Of a stretch of 64,000 nucleotides of DNA, positions 1 to 8,484 are shown in pieces. The notes beneath the pieces were generated by a model, which had not been told where the DNA came from, did no database searches, and saw only the letters and a program-made list of their open reading frames with translations. The DNA is from an uncultured Dehalococcoidia bacterium (GTDB lineage Bacteria; Chloroflexota; Dehalococcoidia; Lucifugimonadales; UBA3495), in the NCBI GenBank assembly GCA_958295765.1, contig CATQHB010000002.1, forward strand, positions 334,424 through 398,423. Reading direction: 5' to 3'. The translations under genes and the position numbers were made by a program. Numbering within the stretch: position 1 is the first letter of the stretch; every line of letters begins with the position of its first letter.

Positions 1-2
1 GG

Positions 3-638
3 GAGCAGGCCGTCCGCTGCCTGGAAATCGGCATTGACGCCGCCAAAGAGCAGATTGGCGAGGGCGCCGACCTGATTGCCTGCGGCGATATGGGCATCGG
101 CAACACCACCGCCTCCAGCGCCATTACCGCCGTCATCACCGGCGCAGACCCCGCCGTTACCACCGGACGCGGCGCCGGCCTGGATGACCCCGGCCTGGCC
201 CACAAGGTGGAGGTAATCCGGCGGGCGATTGAGGTCAACCGCCCGGATCCTCGGGACGGGCTGGACGTGCTGACCAAAGTAGGCGGCCTGGAAATCGGCG
301 TGCTGGCCGGGGCGATGTTAGGCACGGCGGCCGGCCGCCGCCCGGTGGTGGTGGACGGGTTTATCTCCGGGGCCGCCGCCCTGATTGCCTGGCTCATCTC
401 CCCGTCGGCCCGGGACTACTTTATCGCCGCCCATCAATCGGTGGAGCCGGGGCATCGGGTGGGCCTGGACGCCATGGGCTTGCCCCCCCTGCTGGACTTG
501 GGAATGAGGCTGGGGGAAGGCACCGGCGCCGCGCTGGCGATGCACCTGATTGAAGCCGCCGCCCGCTGCCTGGCGGAAATGGCAACCTTCGCCGAGGCCG
601 GCGTGTCGGAACGCAGCGATGAGGAGCCGGAGGCTTAA
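3..638 (+). CDS. cobT: Nicotinate-nucleotide--dimethylbenzimidazole phosphoribosyltransferase, C-terminal part
   Basis: The gene runs in from the left edge, so only the last 211 residues are present and the start is outside the window. CobT makes alpha-ribazole phosphate from nicotinate mononucleotide and the lower-ligand base, in the nucleotide-loop branch of cobalamin synthesis in the cytoplasm. Visible residues 30-41 carry the family motif GDMGIGNTTASS, and a GEGTGAA segment near the C-terminus matches the region of the catalytic glutamate. It leads a same-strand run of cobS, cbiB and cobD. About 300 bases of repeat sequence separate it from cobS. The family call is secure; the base it uses cannot be read from the sequence. 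Confidence 0.93.
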   Translation, partial: EQAVRCLEIGIDAAKEQIGEGADLIACGDMGIGNTTASSAITAVITGADPAVTTGRGAGLDDPGLAHKVEVIRRAIEVNRPDPRDGLDVLTKVGGLEIGVLAGAMLGTAAGRRPVVVDGFISGAAALIAWLISPSARDYFIAAHQSVEPGHRVGLDAMGLPPLLDLGMRLGEGTGAALAMHLIEAAARCLAEMATFAEAGVSERSDEEPEA

Positions 639-706
639 CCCCCTTTGGCCCGCCCGCCTTTACCCCTTTATCGCTGTTCTCAACCCTTGTTGGCATTATC
701 GCCGGA

Positions 707-827
707 GGTAGGGTCGGGTTTTTAACCCGCCCTGGCTCAGGTGCAGGAACCGGCCAGCTATGGCCCACCGGTTTACCGGGCGGTCTTTGCCATTGAACGA
801 CGGGCGGGTTACAAACCCGCCCCTACC
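707..827. repeat. Family B palindromic repeat, copy 1
   Basis: This 121-base element begins with GGTAGGGTCGGGTTTTTAAC and ends with GGGTTACAAACCCGCCCCTA, so it is an inverted repeat whose two arms are themselves palindromic. It lies in the 307-base gap between cobT and cobS (639-945), which otherwise holds only its flanks. Five further near-full copies occur in the window. Confidence 0.8.
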
Positions 828-945
828 AGTCAACAAAGCCTGCCCTGGCAGCGTGGCCTGGCAATGAATACCAACAAATGGGGGAAATATCCCCTTTGTC
901 CCGGTGCGGCCCAGGAATTCTAACGAGGAATAAAAGGAATAAAGT

Positions 946-1728
946 ATGAAGTCGTTTCTGTCGGCCCTCAGCTTTTTGACTTTCATTCCTACGCTGCGGC
1001 CGGCAAGCATTACCCAGCGGGTTATCAGCAACTCCCGCGCCTGGTTTCCCCTGGTGGGCCTGCTGATGGGCTTGGCGCTGGTAGGGATTGAGTGGGGCGC
1101 GCGGGAACTGTTCCCGGTGTACCTGACCGCCGCCCTGCTGCTGGCGTTTATGATTGTCATTACCCGGGGCCTGCACCTGGACGGCTTTATGGACAGCTGC
1201 GACGGCTTGTTCGGCGGCGATACCCCGGAGCGGCGGCGGGAGATTATGCGGGACTCCCACGTCGGCGCCTTTGCGGTGGTCGGCGGTGTAGGCTTACTCA
1301 TCCTGAAGTACGGCGCCCTGGTCTCCCTGCTCTCCCTGAACGTAGCCGGCAAGGAATGGGTCTTGCTGCTGTTTCCCGTCTTATCCCGGTGGACGATGGT
1401 GCTGCTGCTGGCAGTCTTTCCCTACTCCCGGGCCCGGGGGTTGGGGACGCCCTTTCACCGGGGCAATACCGCAATAGCTACCGGGGCGGCGGCAGTAATG
1501 GCGGTGGCGGCGGCGATCCTGCTGGGCGGCATCGGCGGCGCGGCCCTGCTGGTGGGCATCTCCCTGCTGGCCCTGCTGCTGGGGCAGGGAATTTCCCGTA
1601 TGCTCACCGGCCTCACCGGCGACAACTACGGAGCCGTCAACGAACTGTCCGAGGCAGCCGTCCTGATGGCGGCGGTGGCCCTGCTGCCCTACGGGTTGAT
1701 TGTGCCGCTGCACCAAATCTTTTGGTGA
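946..1728 (+). CDS. cobS: Adenosylcobinamide-GDP ribazoletransferase (cobalamin synthase)
   Basis: CobS is the membrane enzyme that joins adenosylcobinamide-GDP to alpha-ribazole (phosphate) in the final step of the nucleotide loop. The 260-residue protein has the usual length and N-terminus (MKSFLSALSFLTFIPT). The conserved segment GLHLDGFMDSCDGLFGG followed by MRDSHVGAFAVVG holds the acidic residues of the family. At least five hydrophobic segments follow. The ATG start is preceded by AAAGGA seven bases upstream. cbiB follows after 32 bases, so the two are probably co-transcribed. Confidence 0.95.
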   Translation: MKSFLSALSFLTFIPTLRPASITQRVISNSRAWFPLVGLLMGLALVGIEWGARELFPVYLTAALLLAFMIVITRGLHLDGFMDSCDGLFGGDTPERRREIMRDSHVGAFAVVGGVGLLILKYGALVSLLSLNVAGKEWVLLLFPVLSRWTMVLLLAVFPYSRARGLGTPFHRGNTAIATGAAAVMAVAAAILLGGIGGAALLVGISLLALLLGQGISRMLTGLTGDNYGAVNELSEAAVLMAAVALLPYGLIVPLHQIFW

Positions 1729-1760
1729 ACCCTTTGATAGTTTTGGAGGGAATGTCGGGA

Positions 1761-2726
1761 ATGTTGGACATTCCCCCCGACCTGCTTATCCTGCTCCTGG
1801 CCGTCCTGCTGGACCTGGTGGCGCGGGAGTTGCCGGCCCGGTTGCATCCCACCGTTTGGATGGGCAAAACTATTTCCTGGGTGGAAAGGGCAGCCCCCCG
1901 GAACCAGGCCGGCGGGCTGACCGTCGGCGTCCTGATGGCCCTGCTGATTCCCGGTTTCTGGGCCGGCGCCGCCTGGCTTGCCGCCGTCGGCTTGCAGTCT
2001 TTCACCGCCGCGCCCTACGGCATCGGCTACCTGGCCTATCTCATCGTCGGGGCGGCGCTGCTCAAATCGACCTTTGCCCTGGGGATGCTGCACCGGTCCG
2101 CCGCCACTACCCGCGCCCGGCTGGCGGCGGATGACCTGGCCGGAGTGCGGGACAATATGCGCTCTCTGGTCAGCCGGGACGTTTCGGCCCTGACCGCCGG
2201 GCAGGCCATCGCCGCCACGGTGGAGTCGGTGGCGGAGAACACCACCGACAGCTTTATCGGCCCCTGGCTGGCCTTTGCCCTCTTTGGCCTGCCCGGCGCC
2301 TTTGCCTACCGCGCTATTAACACCCTGGATAGTATGATAGGCTATCACGGCGAATATGAGTACCTGGGCAAGGCGGCGGCCCGGCTGGATGACCTGGTGA
2401 ACCTGGTTCCGGCCCGGCTGACCGCCCTGCTGCTGGCGCTGGGCAGCATCGTCCTTCCGGGGCAGCGGGCCGGCGGCGCCTGGCGCATTATGGGGCGCGA
2501 CCACGCCCGCACCGCCAGCCCCAACGCCGGTTGGACGATGAGCGCCCTGGCCGGCGCCCTGGGGGTGGAACTGGTAAAAGAGGGCCACTATCGGCTGGGC
2601 GACGCCACCCGCCCCCTGGAACCGGGGGACATCACCCGCGCCATTCAATCAATGTACCTGGTGGCCGTCCTGGGGTTGCTGCTTGCTTTGGGTCTCATTT
2701 TCTTGAGGCATATTATTTTCCCGTAG
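1761..2726 (+). CDS. cbiB: Adenosylcobinamide-phosphate synthase
   Basis: CbiB (CobD in Pseudomonas naming) amidates adenosylcobyric acid with (R)-1-amino-2-propanol phosphate or the amino alcohol, and is a multi-pass membrane protein. The 321-residue product shows the family features HPTVWMGK near residue 28, SLVSRDVSALT and VESVAENTTDSFIGP in the middle, and a C-terminal membrane segment. I chose the ATG at 1761 because the Shine-Dalgarno GGAGGG (1745-1750) lies ten bases before it. The in-frame ATG at 1752 is only one base from that site. The reading frame stays open far upstream over cobS, but that part is a shadow. Its partner substrate comes from the cobD product encoded next. Confidence 0.93.
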   Translation: MLDIPPDLLILLLAVLLDLVARELPARLHPTVWMGKTISWVERAAPRNQAGGLTVGVLMALLIPGFWAGAAWLAAVGLQSFTAAPYGIGYLAYLIVGAALLKSTFALGMLHRSAATTRARLAADDLAGVRDNMRSLVSRDVSALTAGQAIAATVESVAENTTDSFIGPWLAFALFGLPGAFAYRAINTLDSMIGYHGEYEYLGKAAARLDDLVNLVPARLTALLLALGSIVLPGQRAGGAWRIMGRDHARTASPNAGWTMSALAGALGVELVKEGHYRLGDATRPLEPGDITRAIQSMYLVAVLGLLLALGLIFLRHIIFP

Positions 2727-2830
2727 AGGCCGGCCCGGCGCAAAGTCGAGTTGCCTGCGCTAACCATGGGCGGGTATTGTTGGCTTACCATGAGCGGTGG
2801 GCGGATGTGGTAAGCGCATATTGTTAGCTA

Positions 2831-3078
2831 ACCGCTCATCCTGAGCTTGTCGAAGGACGCCCGGATGGGTGGTTCGACAAGCTCACCATGAGCGATAAGC
2901 GGAACAGGCTCACCCTGATCGGATATTGTTAGCTCACCATGAGCGGTGGGTGGATGTGGTAATCGGATATTGTTAGCTAACCGCTCATCCTGAGCTTGTC
3001 GAAGGATGGCCCCTTGCCCGGATGGGTGGTTCGACAGGCTCACCATGAGCGATAAGCGGAACAGGCTCACCATGAGCG
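2831..3078. repeat. Family C repeats, two copies
   Basis: Two copies (about 2831-2893 and 2981-3052) of an inverted repeat made of CTCATCCTGAGCTTGTCGAA and its mirrored form TTCGACAAGCTCACCATGAG, with shorter flanking pieces. They fill the 409-base gap between cbiB and cobD (2727-3135), where I see no gene. Confidence 0.75.
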
Positions 3079-3135
3079 GATATTGTTATTCGCATTGATT
3101 TTGTACCGGCCCTGCCGTAGAGGATCTGGCGATTG

Positions 3136-4263
3136 ATGGGTAAAGACACTCCCGGCGGGCCGGCGCGCCCGGTGCATGGCGGCATCCGGCCGGCCCAACT
3201 GCGCGCCCTGGGCCTGAACCCGGCGGACGCGCTGGACTTCAGCGCCAGCATCAGCCCCTTGGGGCCGCCGGCCGGGCTGTGGGACGCCCTGCGCCAGGTG
3301 GATTTGACCGCCTACCCCGACCCGGAATGTCTGGAGTTGCGGGAGGCCCTGGCCCAACGTCTGGAAACCGCCGTTGACCGGATTCTGGTGGGCAACGGCT
3401 CTACCGAGTTGATTCACCTGCTGGCCCGGGCCTACCTGTCGCCGCCGCCGGCCGGGTGCGCCAACGCCGTCCTGCTGCTGACCCCTACCTATGGCGAGTA
3501 CGCCGGGGCCGGCGCCCTGGCCGGCGCCGCGGTGCTGGAACTGGTGGCCCGGCGGGAATTAGGTTTCTGTTGGGACTTGGCCCAAGCCGGAGAAATTATC
3601 CGCGCCCGGCGGCCGGCCCTGGTATTCCTCTGCAACCCCAACAACCCCACCGGCGTTTACCTGGAGCAAGAGGAAGTGTCGGCCCTGGCCCAGGCCGTCG
3701 CCCAAGTAGGCGGCTTGCTGGCGTTGGATGAGGCTTACTTGAGCTTTGTCGCTGATAGCTGGAATTCTCTGGCCCTGCTGGAGCCGGGCAGCGGGGTTGC
3801 GGACAGCGTGGTCATCCTGCGTTCTATGACTAAAGACTACGCCCTGACCGGGCTGCGGCTGGGCTACTCCTTGGCCGGGCCGGAAATTACCGGCCGGCTG
3901 GCCCGGTTTCAACCCGATTGGAGCGTCAACGGGTTGGCCCAGGCCGCCGGGCTGGTGGCATTGGCCGACACCGGCTACCTGCCTGCCGCCCGGCAGGCGG
4001 TAGATGCCGCCAAGTCTTACCTGACCGCTGCGCTGACCGCCCTGGGGTTTGGCGTCTTGCCGGCGGCGGCCAACTTTCTGCTGGTCGAGGTGGGGGACGG
4101 CGCGGCCTGGCAAGACCGGTTGATGCGCCGGGGCATCTTCGTGCGGGACTGCGCCTCCTTCGGCCTGCCCGACTGCATCCGCATCGGCATCCGGCCAATG
4201 CCCGACTGCCAACGTCTGGCGGCGGTTATGGGGGACGTTTTGTCCACGAAGGGACACGAATAG
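3136..4263 (+). CDS. cobD: L-threonine-O-3-phosphate decarboxylase
   Basis: This PLP enzyme converts L-threonine phosphate to (R)-1-amino-2-propanol phosphate, the substrate of CbiB. The 375-residue protein has the fold-type I aminotransferase layout. FSASISPLGPP near residue 36 is typical of CobD/CobC. VGNGSTELIHLL lies in the cofactor-binding region, FLCNPNNPTG follows, and SMTKDYALTGLRLGY carries the Schiff-base lysine at residue 233. The ATG at 3136 is preferred to a TTG one codon earlier because GAGGAT (3118-3123) is better spaced. A histidinol-phosphate aminotransferase is the usual confusion, but the cobalamin neighbours and a pduX gene at 16.3 kb support CobD. Confidence 0.9.
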   Translation: MGKDTPGGPARPVHGGIRPAQLRALGLNPADALDFSASISPLGPPAGLWDALRQVDLTAYPDPECLELREALAQRLETAVDRILVGNGSTELIHLLARAYLSPPPAGCANAVLLLTPTYGEYAGAGALAGAAVLELVARRELGFCWDLAQAGEIIRARRPALVFLCNPNNPTGVYLEQEEVSALAQAVAQVGGLLALDEAYLSFVADSWNSLALLEPGSGVADSVVILRSMTKDYALTGLRLGYSLAGPEITGRLARFQPDWSVNGLAQAAGLVALADTGYLPAARQAVDAAKSYLTAALTALGFGVLPAAANFLLVEVGDGAAWQDRLMRRGIFVRDCASFGLPDCIRIGIRPMPDCQRLAAVMGDVLSTKGHE

Positions 4264-4276
4264 ACACGAAGTCAAC

Positions 4277-4374
4277 CCGTCGTTCCGGCCAAAGCCGGAA
4301 TCCAGAACACTCGGCAGCCGGCGCGCTCTTTTCCCGTAGGATTTCCTGGATTCCGGCTTTCGCCGGAACGACGG
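4277..4374 (+). repeat. Family A palindrome, copy 1
   Basis: A 98-base inverted repeat whose outer arms are close to CCGTCGTTCCGGCGAAAGCC and its complement. The interior reads ATCCAGAAC... CTCTTTTCC... TTTCCTGG, called the forward orientation here. It ends eight bases before the stop codon of the next (minus-strand) gene. Confidence 0.9.
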
Positions 4375-4382
4375 TGTGTTGG

Positions 4383-6323
4383 CTAAGGGGTATCGTAAAG
4401 TTCGATGGGCGCCCCCGGAGTCAAATCCAGCCCTTGCAGACCCGGGTAGTCCGGCGCATACCGATGAGCGCGGTACACCCGATTGTCCGGCCATTCCTCA
4501 CCATCTCCCTGTTGTTCCAGCGGGTCGCCTTGGCGCACCGGGCCGCTGTCGGTCAGCGGGCTGACATACTTCCAAACCGTCTTGCCGGCCGGCGTTACCT
4601 CGAAAATCGTACCTTGCTCCCCGTCGCAAATCAGGGTGTTCCCATTGGGCAGCCGTTGCGCCCCGGAGATATAACGGCCGTAAAAGTCGCTGGGCGTGGC
4701 GGCGGTATAAGTCCATACCGGTTCCACCGGCGCATAAGCCAGGCCGGGATCCAGCCGGTAGTTGGCCCCGTCCACCGGCGGGGCAAGCTCATCTACCGAC
4801 GAATAACCGCGCCGGAAATCCGGGAACTCAATGCCATTGTTGAAAATGAGGATGTTGCCGGCCCCGGCCAGTCCGGGGGGAATCCAGTGCGTATTATGCG
4901 GCCAGAAAAGTCGCTGGTCATCGGGCGTCCCGGCGCGATAGGCGCGGGGGTTGCCCCAACGGTAGAGCAAGTCGCCCCCCTTGCCGCTATTGCCGCCTTC
5001 GGAGCCGGCCGCCTCGGCCCTGGTGGTGCTGTGGTCAATAATCCACACTTCGCTGAAATTGCGGGGCGACAGCATAATCTGGTCCAATTCCGGGTTATAG
5101 TCAATTCCGTTGCTGTGTATCCAATCCCAACGGTTCCCCAGGACGGCTACCTCGGCAAGGCGGAAGTTAAGGTCAATCAACTCCGGATGCTCGGCCACCA
5201 CGCCGTAATTGGCCTTGCCGGGGTCAAAGTCTTGAATCAGATGATCCCACGTCGACCATTCCCAAACGATTTCGCAGGTTTCCGGCCCGGTGGGTCGGGC
5301 CTCAACGATAAGCGGCGCCGCCAAGCCATTACCGTCAGGGTCGATGAAGTCCGGGTTGGCGCCGGCGGCGATGACCTCCTCGGCGGTTTTATATTGCCGG
5401 GACAGCAGCAGCATATTCCCGTTGGGCATTTCAAGGAAGTCATGATGCGGGATGCCATGAGCACATTCCCCGAGGATGCTCCCGTTCCGGTCAATTTCCC
5501 GCACACTGCGCCGCGGGGTGTGGCCCGGGTATACGCCGAGAGTCATCAGATTGCCATTCTCCAGCAACCTGGCGAACAGGGCCTCATATTCCAACTCCCA
5601 CCGGTGCACCTCCCGCCCCTGATTATCAATCAGGTAAATCGTATTGCTGCGAAGTTTATTAAATAAAGTATAGCCCTCAAATGCCTCCGGCTCATTCAGG
5701 AACAACCCGACGGTCCTGGCGGCCGGCGTCGGGGTAACGGTGGGCGCCGGGGTTGGCGTGGCGGTAGGCTCAGGAACCGGCGTGGCGGTAGGTATAGGGG
5801 CCGGCGTAGCGGTAGGCATAGGGGCCGGCGTAGCGGTAGGCATAGGGGCCGGCGTAGCGGTAGGTACAGGGGCCGGCGTGGCGGTAGGTGTAGGGGCCGG
5901 CGTAGCGGTAGGTACAGGGGCCGGCGTAGCGGTAGGTATAGGGGCCGGCGTAGCGGTAGGTGCAGGAACCGGCGTAGCAGTAGGTACAGGAACCGGCGTA
6001 ACAACCGGCGCCGTTGTTGGGCGGGGTGTTGACCTATCGACCGGCTCGGTGCTGCTACAGGCCAGCAGGGAAACTACCGCTACGCCAAGCAAGACGGCAA
6101 CAGCGGCAATCCGGCGCAACTTGCCGGTGCGCCGTACCGGAAAAGTCGGGGGGGGGGGGGGGGGGGTAATTAAAGAAAGAGCCTTGTTCAGCAAATCTGT
6201 TGCCACGCGCCAATCTTGTTTTCCTGCCTTGAAAAATCTCCGCGCACCCGAGGTCAGAGCAAGAATTATGGTAATAGTCAGCAACGAACTCGTCAAGGCG
6301 GTATTCCCCCAGAGAAGTCGCAT
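4383..6323 (-). CDS. Arylsulfotransferase-like lipoprotein with poly-proline tract (copy 1)
   Basis: The product resembles the arylsulfotransferase (ASST) family of periplasmic or surface beta-propeller sulfotransferases; the substrate is unknown. From the ATG at 6323 it has 646 residues: a hydrophobic segment at about 10-25, six prolines encoded by 19 consecutive C, a lipoprotein signal ending in VVSLLAC, a linker of about eleven TATPAPxP-type octads, then the catalytic-type domain with GYTLFN, IYLIDNQGREVHRW, HHDFLEMPNGN, NGIDYNPELDQIMLS and RLPNGNTLICDG. A GTG start at 6206 is possible. A start beyond the poly-C tract would give a cleaner signal peptide but lacks an obvious ribosome site. 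It is a tandem duplicate of the next gene. The sequence upstream of the ATG is repeat flank, so the longer open frame to 6407 is not credible. Confidence 0.8.
   Translation of the reverse strand: MRLLWGNTALTSSLLTITIILALTSGARRFFKAGKQDWRVATDLLNKALSLITPPPPPPTFPVRRTGKLRRIAAVAVLLGVAVVSLLACSSTEPVDRSTPRPTTAPVVTPVPVPTATPVPAPTATPAPIPTATPAPVPTATPAPTPTATPAPVPTATPAPMPTATPAPMPTATPAPIPTATPVPEPTATPTPAPTVTPTPAARTVGLFLNEPEAFEGYTLFNKLRSNTIYLIDNQGREVHRWELEYEALFARLLENGNLMTLGVYPGHTPRRSVREIDRNGSILGECAHGIPHHDFLEMPNGNMLLLSRQYKTAEEVIAAGANPDFIDPDGNGLAAPLIVEARPTGPETCEIVWEWSTWDHLIQDFDPGKANYGVVAEHPELIDLNFRLAEVAVLGNRWDWIHSNGIDYNPELDQIMLSPRNFSEVWIIDHSTTRAEAAGSEGGNSGKGGDLLYRWGNPRAYRAGTPDDQRLFWPHNTHWIPPGLAGAGNILIFNNGIEFPDFRRGYSSVDELAPPVDGANYRLDPGLAYAPVEPVWTYTAATPSDFYGRYISGAQRLPNGNTLICDGEQGTIFEVTPAGKTVWKYVSPLTDSGPVRQGDPLEQQGDGEEWPDNRVYRAHRYAPDYPGLQGLDLTPGAPIELYDTP
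5745..6004 (-). repeat. 24-base tandem repeat encoding a Thr-Ala-Pro linker
   Basis: About eleven copies of a 24-base unit (on the + strand GGGGCCGGCGTAGCGGTAGG plus four variable bases) encode octads such as TATPAPIP and TATPAPVP between the lipobox and the ASST domain. The second ASST copy has a different, less regular linker. Confidence 0.9.
6148..6166 (+). repeat. Homopolymer of 19 G (poly-C in the coding strand)
   Basis: Nineteen consecutive G on the + strand lie within the 5' part of the ASST copy 1 reading frame and encode six prolines. Tracts of this length are prone to slipped-strand change. A gain or loss of one base would put the upstream start out of frame with the lipoprotein. 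Confidence 0.95.
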
Positions 6324-6382
6324 TTTAACCAGGACAACCGGGGCGACTAATGCAACCGGAGCAATCGGGGCGACCCAAGGAA

Positions 6383-6479
6383 CCGTCGTTCCGGCGCAAG
6401 CCGGCACCCGGAACCCTCGGTAGCCGGTTCGCGCTTTTCCGGGGGATTTCCTGGCTCCCGGCTTGCGCCGGAACGACGG
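6383..6479 (+). repeat. Family A palindrome, copy 2
   Basis: A 97-base copy in forward orientation, diverged in its arms (GCGCAAGCCGG in place of GCGAAAGCCGG). It separates the two ASST copies and ends eight bases before the stop codon of copy 2, exactly as copy 1 does for ASST copy 1. Confidence 0.88.
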
Positions 6480-6487
6480 TGTGCCGG

Positions 6488-8425
6488 CTAAGGGGTATCG
6501 TAAAGTTCGATTGGCTCTCCCGGAGTTAAATCCAGCCCTTGCAGACCCGGGTAGTCCGGCGCATACCGGTAAGCGCGGTACATCCGATTAACCGATATTT
6601 CTATTTCTCCAGCAACTGCCCACACCAATTTTTTCATCGGCACCGGCTCGCCTTGACGCAAGGGGCCGTCGCTGGTCGCCGGGTTGACGTATTTCCAAAC
6701 CGTTTTGCCGGCTGGCGTTACCTCAAAAAGCGTGCCGTTCACCCCGTCGCAAATCAGCGTGTTGCCGTTGGGCAGCCGTTGCGCTCCGGAGATGTAAGGG
6801 GCGTAAAAGTCTGCGGGCGTTGGGGCGGTATAAGTCCATACCGGTTCGGCCGGCGCATAAGCCCGGCCGGGATCCCGCCGGTAGTTGGCCCCGTCCACCG
6901 GCGGAACAATCTCATCTACCGACGAATAACCGCGCCGGAAATCCGGGAACTCAAGGCCATTGTTGAAAATGAGGATGTTGCCGGCCCCGGGCTGGCCGGG
7001 GGGAATCCATTCAGGATTATGCTGCCAGAATAGTTGCTGGTCGTCGGCCGTCCCGGCCCGGTAGGCGCGGGGGTTGCCCCAGCGATAGAGCAGGTCGCCG
7101 CCCATGCCGCTATTTCCCCCGCCGGAGCCGGCCGCCTCGGCCCTGGTGGTACTGTGGTCGATAATCCACACTTCGCTGAAACGACGGGTGGACAGCACAA
7201 TCTGGTCCAATTCCGGGTTATAGTCGATTCCATTGCTGTTTATCCAGTCCAACGGGTCTGAATAATTGGTTATCTCGACCAGGCGGAAGTTAAGGTCAAT
7301 CAACTCCGGGTGCTCGGCCACCACCCCGTAATTGGGCTTGTCGGGGTCAAAGTCTTGAATCAGATGATCCCACGCTGACCATTCCCAAACGATTTCGCAG
7401 CTGGTCGGCCCGGTGAGTCGGGCCTCAACGATACGCGGCGCCGCCAAGCCATTACCGTCAGGGTCGATGAAGTCCGGGTTGGCGCCGGCGGCGATGACCT
7501 CCTCGGGGGTTTTATATTGCCGGCCCAGCAGCAGCACGTTCCCGTTGGGCATTTTGAGGAAGTCATGATGCAGGATGCCCTGAACACAGTCCCAAAGGAT
7601 GCTCCCGTTCCGGTCAACTTCCCGCACACTGCGCAGCGGGTCGTGGTCCGGGTATATGCCGAGAGTCATCAGATTGCCATTCTCCAGCAACCTGGCGAAC
7701 AGGGCCACATAGTCCAACTCCCACCGGTGCACCTCCCGCCCCTGATTATCAATCAGGTAAATCGTATTGCTGCGGATTTTATTAAATAAAGTATAGCCCT
7801 CAAATGCCTCCGGCTCATTCAGGAGCAACCCGACGGTCCTGGCCTCCGGCGTCGGGGTAGCGGTGGGTTCAGGAGTTGGCGTAGGGGTAGAGGCCGGCGT
7901 AGCGGTGGGCGCCGGGCTGGGAGCCGGAGTAGCAACGGCAACGGTCGGGCGCAGAGTTGGCGCCGGCGTGGCGGTAGGTACAGGGGCCGGCGTAGCGGTG
8001 GGTGCCGGGCTGGGAACCGGAGTAGCAACGTCAACGGTCGGGCGCAAGGTCGGCGCCGGCGTGGCGGTAGGTACAGGCGCCGGTGTAGGGGTGGGAGCCG
8101 GGATAACAACCGGCGCCGCTGTTGGACGGGGTGTTGACCTTTCGGTTGGCTCAGCGCTGCTACAGGCCAGTAGGGAAACTACCGCTACGCCAAGCAGGGC
8201 CGCAACCGCGACAATCCGGCGCAACTTGCCGGTGCGCCATACCGGAAAAGTCGGGGGGGGGGGGGGGGTGATTAAAGAAAGAGCCTTGTTCAGCAAATCA
8301 GTTGCCATGTGCGAATCTTGCCTCCCCGACTTGAAAAATCTCCGCGCACCCGAGGTCAGAGCAAGGATTATGGTAATAGTCAGCAGTGAAGTCGTCAAGG
8401 CGTTATTCCACCAAGGAAGTCGCAT
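6488..8425 (-). CDS. Arylsulfotransferase-like lipoprotein with poly-proline tract (copy 2)
   Basis: A close paralogue of the preceding gene, with 645 residues from the ATG at 8425. The same parts appear in the same order: N-terminal hydrophobic segment, five prolines from 16 C, lipobox VVSLLAC, Pro/Thr linker (here with LRPTVDVATPVPSPAP-type units), then the ASST-like domain with HHDFLKMPNGN and NGIDYNPELDQIVLS. An alternative ATG at 8308 follows GGGGAGG at 12 bases, a better ribosome site than any at 8425. Either way the poly-C tract lies inside the coding region. The linker differs from copy 1 while the domain is well conserved. The frame stays open to 9187, but that part overlaps repeats and the next gene. 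Confidence 0.8.
   Translation of the reverse strand: MRLPWWNNALTTSLLTITIILALTSGARRFFKSGRQDSHMATDLLNKALSLITPPPPPTFPVWRTGKLRRIVAVAALLGVAVVSLLACSSAEPTERSTPRPTAAPVVIPAPTPTPAPVPTATPAPTLRPTVDVATPVPSPAPTATPAPVPTATPAPTLRPTVAVATPAPSPAPTATPASTPTPTPEPTATPTPEARTVGLLLNEPEAFEGYTLFNKIRSNTIYLIDNQGREVHRWELDYVALFARLLENGNLMTLGIYPDHDPLRSVREVDRNGSILWDCVQGILHHDFLKMPNGNVLLLGRQYKTPEEVIAAGANPDFIDPDGNGLAAPRIVEARLTGPTSCEIVWEWSAWDHLIQDFDPDKPNYGVVAEHPELIDLNFRLVEITNYSDPLDWINSNGIDYNPELDQIVLSTRRFSEVWIIDHSTTRAEAAGSGGGNSGMGGDLLYRWGNPRAYRAGTADDQQLFWQHNPEWIPPGQPGAGNILIFNNGLEFPDFRRGYSSVDEIVPPVDGANYRRDPGRAYAPAEPVWTYTAPTPADFYAPYISGAQRLPNGNTLICDGVNGTLFEVTPAGKTVWKYVNPATSDGPLRQGEPVPMKKLVWAVAGEIEISVNRMYRAYRYAPDYPGLQGLDLTPGEPIELYDTP
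8253..8268 (+). repeat. Homopolymer of 16 G (poly-C in the coding strand)
   Basis: Sixteen G at the same place as the 19-G tract of the paralogue. The two differ by exactly three bases, so both copies are currently in frame. Confidence 0.95.
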
Positions 8426-8484
8426 TTTAACCAGGGCAACCGGGGCGACTAATGCAACCGGAGCAATCGGGGCGACCCAAGGAA

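Noticed and set aside
639..945. Cobalamin riboswitch before cobS
   Set aside because: No B12-box-like sequence or suitable leader was found; the gap is family B repeat and its flanks.
1092..1760. Upstream extension of the cbiB frame
   Set aside because: It overlaps cobS in another frame, is compositionally a shadow (Gly/Arg/Pro-rich), and the ribosome site supports the start at 1761.
2831..3078. tRNA-like GGTTCGA sequences
   Set aside because: The GGTTCGA strings here and at 34.7, 49.5, 56.4 and 56.8 kb are part of the family C inverted repeat, with no acceptor or anticodon stems around them.
3918..5666. Long + strand open frame of 582 codons
   Set aside because: It runs from the cobD 3' part in another frame across a palindrome into the antisense of the ASST gene. 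The translation has no family match; it is a high-GC shadow.
5745..6004. CRISPR array
   Set aside because: The 24-base units are directly adjacent with no unique spacers, and they encode the protein linker in frame.
5740..6423. + strand open frame encoding Gly-Ala-Val repeats
   Set aside because: It is the antisense of the 24-base ASST linker repeat and the poly-G tract, with no signal or ribosome site of its own.
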